From Methanobacteriota archaeon (lineage in GTDB: Archaea > Thermoplasmatota > Poseidoniia > Poseidoniales > Thalassarchaeaceae), in the NCBI GenBank assembly GCA_002685415.1, contig NYXO01000049.1, positions 1 through 17,261 of the forward strand: 17,261 bases of DNA, written 5' to 3'. Shown here piece after piece: positions 1 to 4,744 of the stretch. The translations under genes were made by a program, and so were the position numbers. Under the pieces are notes generated by a model. That model was not told where the DNA came from and did no database searches. It was given only the letters and a program-made list of their open reading frames with translations. Within the stretch, counting starts at the first letter, position 1. Every line of letters begins with the position of its first letter.

Positions 1-48
1 TAGTACTGTGATAGCACCTACAATTTGCATGGCAAGTATATTTTCCAT
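1..48 (-). CDS. Possible 5' end of a gene running off the left edge
   Basis: An ATG at 48-46 opens a reading frame that stays open to the window edge, encoding 16 residues (MENILAMQIVGAITVL). They are hydrophobic and could begin a membrane segment. It lies 34 nt downstream of the HxlR-type regulator on the same strand, so it could be co-transcribed with it. No clear ribosome binding site precedes it, and sixteen codons are too few to identify a product. It may be a chance frame. Confidence 0.3.
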   Translation of the reverse strand, partial: MENILAMQIVGAITVL

Positions 49-82
49 GGATTTCTCTAGATTTGGCGGCTATTGATGGTAT

Positions 83-427
83 TCATTCAAAGGCGTAATT
101 TTCTCCCATCCATTCAAACAGAGTACCCAATATCAACCCCAGCTCATATCCCTTATCAGAAAGTGAATATTCAACTCTAATTGGAACCTCAGGATATGCC
201 TCTCTCTTCAACAATCCAACTTTGACCAGCTCTTCCAATCTCCTACTCAAAGTTGTAGAAGTAATCGATATTTTTCTTTTCAATTCGTTAAACCGAATTG
301 AAGAATGTGATTTTTTCAGTAAATACAGAATTTCCAAAACATGTGATTTACCCAATAATACAACGATGTCCTTTGCGATAGATTGCAAACAAATTGGTTG
401 ATGACTCTCCTGAATGGTAGGTTGCAT
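83..427 (-). CDS. HxlR-family winged-helix transcriptional regulator
   Basis: A 114-residue protein of the size and layout of HxlR/MarR-like regulators. A short N-terminus holds one cysteine (C13). This is followed by helices ending in LLGKSHVLEILYLL, a helix-turn-helix (SIRFNELKRKISITSTTLSRRL, roughly residues 42-63), and a basic wing (LLKREAYPEVPIRVEYSLSDKG) with the typical HxlR ending LGLILGTLFEWM. Members bind palindromic operators as dimers, and several sense electrophiles or redox state through an N-terminal cysteine near this position; whether C13 does so here is inference. The gene is divergent from a CDGSH-like gene, and a perfect inverted repeat covers its own start codon, which suggests autoregulation. 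The ATG at 427 is the only sensible start. Confidence 0.9.
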   Translation of the reverse strand: MQPTIQESHQPICLQSIAKDIVVLLGKSHVLEILYLLKKSHSSIRFNELKRKISITSTTLSRRLEELVKVGLLKREAYPEVPIRVEYSLSDKGYELGLILGTLFEWMGENYAFE

Positions 428-436
428 AATGCAACC
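420..436. promoter_or_regulatory. 17-bp perfect inverted repeat over the HxlR start codon
   Basis: GGTTGCATAATGCAACC has 8-bp arms around one central base and covers the first codons and start of the HxlR-type gene. HxlR dimers bind such dyads, so this is a candidate autoregulatory operator. Part of the symmetry follows from the CAT/ATG of the start codon. Binding is inferred. Confidence 0.45.
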
Positions 437-455
437 AACTCAGTGTTCTATATCA

Positions 456-465
456 ACTTGCAAGT
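456..465. promoter_or_regulatory. 10-bp palindrome in the divergent HxlR spacer
   Basis: ACTTGCAAGT is a perfect 10-bp palindrome in the 89-nt spacer between the regulator and the plus-strand CDGSH-like gene. Its core TTGCA also occurs in the 420-436 repeat (GTTGCA/TGCAAC). The two elements could therefore be related half-site arrangements for one regulator. The function is inferred. Confidence 0.4.
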
Positions 466-516
466 ATCGATTAAGGTACTAGGATTTCGAATAGATACTC
501 GCCACTTCAAGTAAGG

Positions 517-654
517 ATGCTCGATGCGAACATCATGACAAAGTGTGGATGTGGAAGATCACCGACGGGAATGTGCAAAGGTTGGCATGGTCTTTCAAAA
601 GAAGAGTATGAAGCTAAATTGAAACAATACAAAGAAGATAATCCGGAGGTTTGA
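517..654 (+). CDS. Miniature CDGSH-like Cys/His (probable Fe-S or metal-binding) protein
   Basis: A very short gene of 45 codons. Its centre reads KCGCGRSPTGMCKGWHGLS, giving the ligand pattern C-x-C-x7-C-x3-H. Canonical CDGSH (mitoNEET-type) 2Fe-2S domains have C-x-C-x2-S/T-x3-P-x-C-D-G-x-H. Here the spacing between the second and third Cys is one residue shorter, the CDGSH core reads CKGWH, and the Ser is kept. The rest is a charged helix (KEEYEAKLKQYKEDNPEV). The stop lies 2 nt before the next ATG, so it is coupled to the membrane-protein gene. The start may be the ATG at 517 or at 535 (39 residues, beginning MTKCGCG); neither has a clear ribosome binding site. Fe-S binding is inferred from the motif; zinc is an alternative. 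Confidence 0.7.
   Translation: MLDANIMTKCGCGRSPTGMCKGWHGLSKEEYEAKLKQYKEDNPEV
645..650 (+). promoter_or_regulatory. Shine-Dalgarno site fixing the start at 657
   Basis: GGAGGT lies 6 nt before the ATG at 657 and inside the 3' end of the CDGSH-like gene. This spacing selects ATG 657 rather than the TTG at 651, which would touch the site. It also supports translational coupling of the two small genes. Confidence 0.7.
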
Positions 655-656
655 GC

Positions 657-896
657 ATGGCTAGAAATTGGAATACAATTCTCAGGTGGGTGCACCTTAT
701 TTTTGGATTCGGGATTTCAATTTATTTTGGAGCAATAACCTTCAGTGGAGACACAGGCTATTGGAATGATCAACCAGGAGTAACTAATTTTGTAGCAACG
801 GCAGTGTTAGGAATCGTATTTTGGACTGGAATAATCAAATGGCAACTCCCTCGGATAAAGAAATGGAACCGAACTCGAAACAAGAATCTGGAATGA
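657..896 (+). CDS. Small two-helix membrane protein of unknown function
   Basis: A 79-residue protein starting MARNWNTILRW. Two hydrophobic segments are visible: WVHLIFGFGISIYFGAITF (about residues 11-29) and TNFVATAVLGIVFWTGIIKW (about 43-62). The tail is strongly basic (RIKKWNRTRNKN), consistent with an N-in, C-in hairpin. One histidine (H13) lies at the start of helix 1, and no second His is placed to form a bis-His haem site. I do not recognise the family. It is coupled to the CDGSH-like gene by a 2-nt gap with a strong Shine-Dalgarno site, so the two probably work together; one plausible role is a membrane anchor or redox partner. It ends 9 nt from the convergent acetyltransferase gene. 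Confidence 0.75.
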   Translation: MARNWNTILRWVHLIFGFGISIYFGAITFSGDTGYWNDQPGVTNFVATAVLGIVFWTGIIKWQLPRIKKWNRTRNKNLE

Positions 897-905
897 AAAT
901 CTTAC

Positions 906-1340
906 TCAGAGTTTCCATTCCATGTCATAATGAGGGCCTATACCCTCGATATCGTAAACATCTGATATGACAATAAAGCCGCATCTCTCATACATCGGTA
1001 CAGCCCTAACTCTAGCATTACACCAAATTCCTGAGCCCTGGCTTTTTGCGTATTCTTGCAATCCTTTGACTATGTCTGAACCAATTCCTTTGTTCCTGTG
1101 GTCGGGTAATACCGCCATCCCTCTTATTCGAAATTTACAGCCATCTCTTTCATCCACTTGTAGCGTAGAACACCCCACTAGAACATCTTCTTCGAAAGCG
1201 CATAGGAAGGTAGTTCGGGGGTCTTCATCAATTCCAGGATAGTGTTCAGTCCCTCTCGGTAATCCTTCACGAAGGACATCGAACCTCAAATCAAGATGGG
1301 CTTGGTCGACGGATTTTTCCCAAACCAAACCATTCTTCAT
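906..1340 (-). CDS. GNAT-family N-acetyltransferase
   Basis: A 144-residue protein with the usual length and order of a single-domain GNAT enzyme. The central beta-strand and acetyl-CoA loop read RIRGMAVLPDHRNKGIG (about residues 71-87), with the R/Q-x-x-G-x-G/A pyrophosphate-binding motif at RNKGIG. The C-terminal part has AVPMYERCGF (about 113-122), the region where GNATs often place a catalytic or structural tyrosine. These enzymes transfer acetyl from acetyl-CoA to an amine on a small molecule or protein; the substrate cannot be read from the sequence. The gene is convergent with the small membrane-protein gene and divergent, with a 24-nt gap, from a four-helix membrane protein. Confidence 0.85.
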   Translation of the reverse strand: MKNGLVWEKSVDQAHLDLRFDVLREGLPRGTEHYPGIDEDPRTTFLCAFEEDVLVGCSTLQVDERDGCKFRIRGMAVLPDHRNKGIGSDIVKGLQEYAKSQGSGIWCNARVRAVPMYERCGFIVISDVYDIEGIGPHYDMEWKL

Positions 1341-1364
1341 AATTCTGCCAAAAGGAACCGATGA

Positions 1365-1841
1365 ATGACTTTTCTGCTTAGTCGATTTGAAGGACAGATA
1401 CCTATTGGAAGTGTCGTGGCAAACGAGACGGAGGTTAGTGGATCCGTTCCAGCAATCATCGGCTCTCTTCTAATTCTCAACACCATGATTCTAGGTTTTT
1501 CATTCCCTGGACCATGGGACTCAGAATCCTTTACCTTAGGAATAATTGGAATGACAGGCCTAGGGTTTTGGTACGTTGCTTGGTATCGATTTACATTCAA
1601 TCGGAAAGGCCTGATTCCTTGGTTAGACAATTGGCAAGATCCTGAAAAATCCTCAAAACAGGTTCTTGCAGTCGGTGTTTTCACAATAATTCTCTCATGG
1701 GCAGCAGGAAATCCTCTACAGGAATATCTTCCAGAACCAACCGGATTGGTTTTGCTACTAATCGGCCTCTTGATTTCTCTATCGGGTGTGTACTCAATGT
1801 TAGCCTTAGGGCCTCTGGCAGACAAAAGTCCGGAAGAATAA
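1365..1841 (+). CDS. Four-helix integral membrane protein of unknown function
   Basis: A 158-residue protein with four hydrophobic stretches at about residues 28-49, 56-78, 100-118 and 124-148. A conserved-looking loop between helices 2 and 3 (RFTFNRKGLIPWLDNWQDPEKSSKQ) resembles a cytoplasmic linker. I do not recognise a family. The start at 1365 has AAAGGA at 1351-1356, 8 nt upstream. The gene is divergent from the GNAT gene and ends 5 nt from the convergent RNase HI gene. The length, the hydrophobic pattern and a lack of other candidates on this stretch support it as a real gene. Confidence 0.75.
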   Translation: MTFLLSRFEGQIPIGSVVANETEVSGSVPAIIGSLLILNTMILGFSFPGPWDSESFTLGIIGMTGLGFWYVAWYRFTFNRKGLIPWLDNWQDPEKSSKQVLAVGVFTIILSWAAGNPLQEYLPEPTGLVLLLIGLLISLSGVYSMLALGPLADKSPEE

Positions 1842-1846
1842 GCAGA

Positions 1847-2389
1847 TTATCTCTGACCCGGCTTCCAAAATTGCAACGGCAATGGCTCTTGGCCACTCAT
1901 CGCTCTGAATGCTAAATGATCGGCGCGCTCATTCCAACGATGTCCACGATGTGCTCGAACATGTTCTCCAGATAATTCTCGCAAACTTGAGACTTCGTCC
2001 CAAAGTGTTCTCACATGTGCGGCCAGGTCACGATTTTTCTTCGCTCTCCATTGTCCATTGGCAATATTGAGTGCATATTGTGAATCGGCGCGAATGACTA
2101 CCGAACTCCCTCCTCCTTGCTTCAGTAGCCAACTGAGAGCAGCGGCGATGGCACTCAATTCAGCAGTATTGTTTGAGCCAACTTCAGCCCCGATGAAAGC
2201 ATTCGAAGACTCGTCTGTAATTACAGAACCCGAACCTTCGGTGACAATTTCACCTCGACCTCTTCCTAGGCCAGTATCGCCTTCAACGACACAGAATCCC
2301 CAGCCAGCAGGGGTCTCTGCAGTGACATTTCGATTTTCTTCACATGAGCCATCCACGTAAATGTGGAGGGCTGCAACCACGATACTCAC
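1847..2389 (-). CDS. rnhA: Ribonuclease HI
   Basis: A 180-residue protein with the full RNase H1 catalytic set. D13 is in IYVDGS, E77 in SNNTAELSAI, D102 in IRADSQYAL and D157 in NERADHLA, with the catalytic-loop histidine in VRAHRGHRWNERAD (H147). The enzyme cuts RNA in RNA:DNA hybrids using two metal ions and acts in primer and R-loop removal. It is longer than the E. coli enzyme (about 155 residues) because of an insertion near residues 36-70 (EGDTGLGRGRG to SSNAFIGAE). It begins with GTG, which overlaps the stop of gcvH as GTGA, so it is translationally coupled to gcvH. Most archaea rely on RNase HII, so a type I enzyme is an addition rather than the usual housekeeping form. Confidence 0.93.
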   Translation of the reverse strand: MSIVVAALHIYVDGSCEENRNVTAETPAGWGFCVVEGDTGLGRGRGEIVTEGSGSVITDESSNAFIGAEVGSNNTAELSAIAAALSWLLKQGGGSSVVIRADSQYALNIANGQWRAKKNRDLAAHVRTLWDEVSSLRELSGEHVRAHRGHRWNERADHLAFRAMSGQEPLPLQFWKPGQR

Positions 2390-2769
2390 TCACCAATCAG
2401 TTCGCTATACGCTGCTGCGTCGAGAAGGCTATCTAGCTCTCCAGCATCACTGATTGTCATCTTCCAGATCCATCCATCACCGTATGGGTTTTGGTTGATT
2501 TGTTCCGGGGCATCCTCGAGACTTTCGTTGGCTTCAGTAACTTCACCTGCAATTGGTGCGTAGATTTCGCTAACCGATTTTACAGACTCGACACTTCCAC
2601 AGGACTCCATAGCTCCAACTGACATTCCGACTTCTGGTAATTCTACCCAGACAACATCCGTTAGTGCGTCTTGAGCGTAATCGGTTACCCCAATAGTGGC
2701 CATGTCGCCTTCTATTCGAATCCATTCATGCTCGGGTGTATATCTCAATTCAGCGGGCACTTCGCTCAT
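2386..2769 (-). CDS. gcvH: Glycine cleavage system H protein
   Basis: A 127-residue lipoyl carrier, the usual length. N-terminal RYTPEHEWIRIEG and IGVTDYAQDALTDVVWVELPEVG are family hallmarks. The lipoylated lysine is K64 in GSVESVKSVSEIYAP. The C-terminus has NQNPYGDGWIWKM. The protein shuttles the aminomethyl group between the P, T and L proteins of glycine decarboxylation. None of these partners is in the window; a free-standing gcvH may also act as a lipoate donor or acceptor. It starts at ATG 2769 and its end overlaps rnhA by 4 nt. Its 5' leader holds an 8-bp inverted repeat. I see no glycine riboswitch. Confidence 0.96.
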   Translation of the reverse strand: MSEVPAELRYTPEHEWIRIEGDMATIGVTDYAQDALTDVVWVELPEVGMSVGAMESCGSVESVKSVSEIYAPIAGEVTEANESLEDAPEQINQNPYGDGWIWKMTISDAGELDSLLDAAAYSELIGE

Positions 2770-2783
2770 GTTATCGAGTGTGC

Positions 2784-2828
2784 GAGTCTAGAACGATGGG
2801 TCAAGGTTTCGATTCGTGAACTAGACTC
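2784..2828. promoter_or_regulatory. Inverted repeat in the gcvH leader
   Basis: GAGTCTAG (2784-2791) and CTAGACTC (2821-2828) are perfect 8-bp inverted arms 29 nt apart. They are flanked by two direct copies of ATCGAGT at 2773-2779 and 2830-2836. The element fills most of the 74-nt gap between gcvH and the upstream membrane-protein gene. It could be an operator or an RNA hairpin; neither is proven. Confidence 0.35.
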
Positions 2829-2843
2829 AATCGAGTAAAGAAT

Positions 2844-3227
2844 TCACTCTTCTTCACCGTATTGCTCCTCGAGATTCTTCTTCTCAAGTTCGGCCCAGCG
2901 GGAACCAAGACCCTCATCGCTAGCTTCGAATCTCTCTTCCTCGAGCCGTTCTCTCATGACCGATTCGGGCTCTCTGCTGAACCATCTATCTAGCATACCG
3001 CTACCGTAATCTTTGTCTGCTGAAAATCGTAAAATCGCGAGACTAATCAAGCATAATAGCACGATTGCTGGTAGTACCAGGGCGATCTGACTAGTACTGT
3101 TGCACGTATCTCCTTCGCAGCCGATTAATTCGATTCTCCCCTCAGCAAGCGCAAGTGCAGTAAGGAATGCTGTAGGTATCATGATACCAATCAACACTCG
3201 TTGAAGTCGGCCCGCGGGTGAATCCAT
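2844..3227 (-). CDS. Two-helix membrane protein with an acidic tail, unknown function
   Basis: A 127-residue protein from the ATG at 3227. A TTG at 3248 would add seven residues and leave a 22-nt gap to the upstream gene. Helix 1 covers about residues 11-29 and helix 2 about 47-69. The short loop between them carries two cysteines (CEGDTC, residues 37 and 42), which could form a disulfide if it faces outside. The C-terminal 50 residues are hydrophilic, rich in Glu and Arg (RERLEEERFEASDEG, ELEKKNLEEQYGEEE), and probably helical in the cytoplasm. I do not recognise the family. It sits between the THEP1-type NTPase and gcvH on the same strand. Confidence 0.7.
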   Translation of the reverse strand: MDSPAGRLQRVLIGIMIPTAFLTALALAEGRIELIGCEGDTCNSTSQIALVLPAIVLLCLISLAILRFSADKDYGSGMLDRWFSREPESVMRERLEEERFEASDEGLGSRWAELEKKNLEEQYGEEE

Positions 3228-3270
3228 CTGAGTCTCTGAGCAACCCAAATGGCATGAATGCCTCGCTTAA

Positions 3271-3855
3271 TCAGTAGGTTTCTCTGACCAATTTGTGAAT
3301 CTTGTAAGGAAGCAGAGCACGATTTACAGGTGTTACTTCGAGGATACGTGCATCGTCTCGCCTTCGAATATCTTGTAGAAGCGGATGTCGACTCTTCTTG
3401 TGCAGGGTTAGAATTGTTGGCATATCTGCCTTCAGTGCTTCTCTGACTATTTCGACAAATTCTTCACTCTCGACTGAGAACTTGCCTATTTCATCAACGA
3501 CTAACAGCTCACACTCATCCATCGTTCGCTGAATTGCGGCGACACCGATCTCATCGAGTGCTTCAGGATTAATTCCATACCCTAGAATTCTTGTTCGTGA
3601 GTCAATTTCTCGGTGTGCCATGACCGCAGAATCACCGGTTACTATGTCCACACATTCGAATCCAACACGTTGACCATCTTCCATTATTGTTCGAGTTTTC
3701 ATCCCTCCAACAATTGGCTTTAGATTGGGGTCTTCGTTACGTGCCCTCTTCTCCTGTTTGCGCTCTTCGGTGATCATACTGACAACTTTTTCCAATACGG
3801 CGGACTTACCGGAACGCGGAAGTCCAGTTATGCCGATTTTTGGATGAATTCCCAT
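3271..3855 (-). CDS. THEP1-like nucleoside-triphosphatase (P-loop kinase/NTPase fold)
   Basis: A 194-residue protein, close to the usual 170-190 of the THEP1 (archaeal NTPase, DUF265) family. Walker A is GLPRSGKS (residues 11-18) and Walker B is ELLVVDEIGKFS (about 116-127), where DEIG is the family hallmark. THTL-type motif PTILTLHKKSRHPLL (about 146-160) follows. Members hydrolyse NTPs broadly, and human NTPCR is a relative; the biological role is unclear. A frame extends 27 codons further upstream. However, the ATG at 3855 is preceded by an excellent Shine-Dalgarno site, and the P-loop then begins near residue 11 as in homologues, so I use that start. Confidence 0.88.
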   Translation of the reverse strand: MGIHPKIGITGLPRSGKSAVLEKVVSMITEERKQEKRARNEDPNLKPIVGGMKTRTIMEDGQRVGFECVDIVTGDSAVMAHREIDSRTRILGYGINPEALDEIGVAAIQRTMDECELLVVDEIGKFSVESEEFVEIVREALKADMPTILTLHKKSRHPLLQDIRRRDDARILEVTPVNRALLPYKIHKLVRETY

Positions 3856-3858
3856 ATT

Positions 3859-3866
3859 ATCACCTC
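3859..3866 (-). promoter_or_regulatory. Shine-Dalgarno site fixing the THEP1 start
   Basis: On the minus strand GAGGTGAT is followed by AAT and then the ATG at 3855-3853. This is a near-perfect match to the complement of the 16S rRNA 3' end. It rejects the longer frame that starts near 3936. Confidence 0.75.
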
Positions 3867-3959
3867 TGACCCTTATGTTGAACGCGACGGAACGGCCCTG
3901 CGTACGCAATGTAGCCGTAATAACTAGTTTGGTCAATTCGACTCTATTACTCCGTGTAA

Positions 3960-3975
3960 CGGAAATTAATTTCCG
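3960..3975. promoter_or_regulatory. 16-bp perfect palindrome in the THEP1/cytochrome b561 spacer
   Basis: CGGAAATTAATTTCCG is perfectly self-complementary, with an AT-rich centre flanked by GGAAA/TTTCC. It is the clearest element in the 263-nt non-coding stretch 3856-4118 between two divergent genes. Read in either direction it resembles an archaeal BRE (purine-rich) followed by a TATA-like core, so it could be a bidirectional promoter or an operator. I see no other structured element or gene in this spacer. Confidence 0.45.
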
Positions 3976-4118
3976 GACTCAAGCCGAACACTTTCCGCTA
4001 AACTGACACAAATCGAAAATCAGACAACATCAGTACAAGGCAGAAGGGAGAATCAATCTTTCTAATTCATCACAGGGAATAGAAAGTCGTAAAGTAGCAT
4101 CATACGTCTTTGTTTTCT

Positions 4119-4706
4119 ATGGGCACGCAGCACACTTTCCTCGGGAAGTCTCTACATTGGGGCTTTGTGCTGCTTTATGCCTACGGGATTTTCAAGCAAA
4201 TTGACGATCTTTCACAATTGGAGGAAGCAGCCTTATTGAGATTTGAAATCATCTTTGCTAGCGTCTTTTTGTTACTTGTTGTAATCCGCTATGGCTACAT
4301 GCGGCGCTTCGAAACCTTCCAAGGTTCGGTTGTACCAATCCATCGTTATCACAAGCGCTTCGCTCGTCTGATGCATGTCGCAATGTATCTCTGTCTCATC
4401 CTTCTTCCGGTTACTGGACTAGCCATAGCATGGCTCTATACTCAAGGTATAGGAGAAGATCAATTGGCCATGGATGTAGCAATCGGTTTGCACGAATTCT
4501 CCGCGGACTTGAGTTATGTCCTAATTGCAATTCATCTTGTAGCTGCACTATATTCCCGAATCAAAGGTGAAGGGGTATGGACATCCATGGTTCCGGTCTT
4601 CACGGAAAGGGGCCCAAGTAACAACGAGTATGTGGTTAAGGTGGAAGCAATGGAGCATGAAGTCCTTCGGAAGGCTGAGGAGCTCATTGTTTCAAGGAAG
4701 AAATAG
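4119..4706 (+). CDS. Cytochrome b561-type (Ni-hydrogenase b-cytochrome-like) membrane protein
   Basis: A 195-residue integral membrane protein with four helices at about residues 11-27, 42-60, 82-107 and 118-146. Histidines sit in all the right places for two b-type haems: H13 in helix 1 (SLHWG), H86 at the start of helix 3 (ARLMHVAMY), H125 (GLHEFSAD) and H139 (IAIHLVAALY) in helix 4. The family transfers electrons between a membrane quinol and a soluble or periplasmic acceptor such as superoxide or a dehydrogenase. The C-terminus is a charged 45-residue cytoplasmic tail. I chose ATG 4119 over TTG 4110, which adds three residues; neither has a clear ribosome binding site. It is divergent from the THEP1 gene. 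Confidence 0.82.
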   Translation: MGTQHTFLGKSLHWGFVLLYAYGIFKQIDDLSQLEEAALLRFEIIFASVFLLLVVIRYGYMRRFETFQGSVVPIHRYHKRFARLMHVAMYLCLILLPVTGLAIAWLYTQGIGEDQLAMDVAIGLHEFSADLSYVLIAIHLVAALYSRIKGEGVWTSMVPVFTERGPSNNEYVVKVEAMEHEVLRKAEELIVSRKK

Positions 4707-4744
4707 CAATTACTCTTCAGACAAAAATCTGTGAATCAGCCGAT

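Noticed and set aside
651..656. A TTG start giving two extra residues on the small membrane protein
   Set aside because: It abuts the Shine-Dalgarno site with no spacing; ATG 657 is 6 nt away, the right distance.
1337..1825. A 162-codon open frame on the minus strand opposite the four-helix membrane protein
   Set aside because: It is antisense to a plausible membrane protein, has no recognisable domain, and is rich in residues typical of out-of-frame translation.
1..1900. The left part of the window as a chimeric or transferred segment because it looks more AT-rich
   Set aside because: By eye the base composition differs only modestly, and no repeat, integrase or tRNA end marks a junction.
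3856..3936. A 27-codon N-terminal extension of the THEP1-type protein
   Set aside because: A near-perfect ribosome binding site precedes ATG 3855, and the P-loop position then fits the family.
4718..4731. A possible hairpin (CAGA and TCTG around an A-rich loop) between the convergent cytochrome b561 and methyltransferase genes as a terminator
   Set aside because: The stem is only 4 bp and no T-run follows on either strand.
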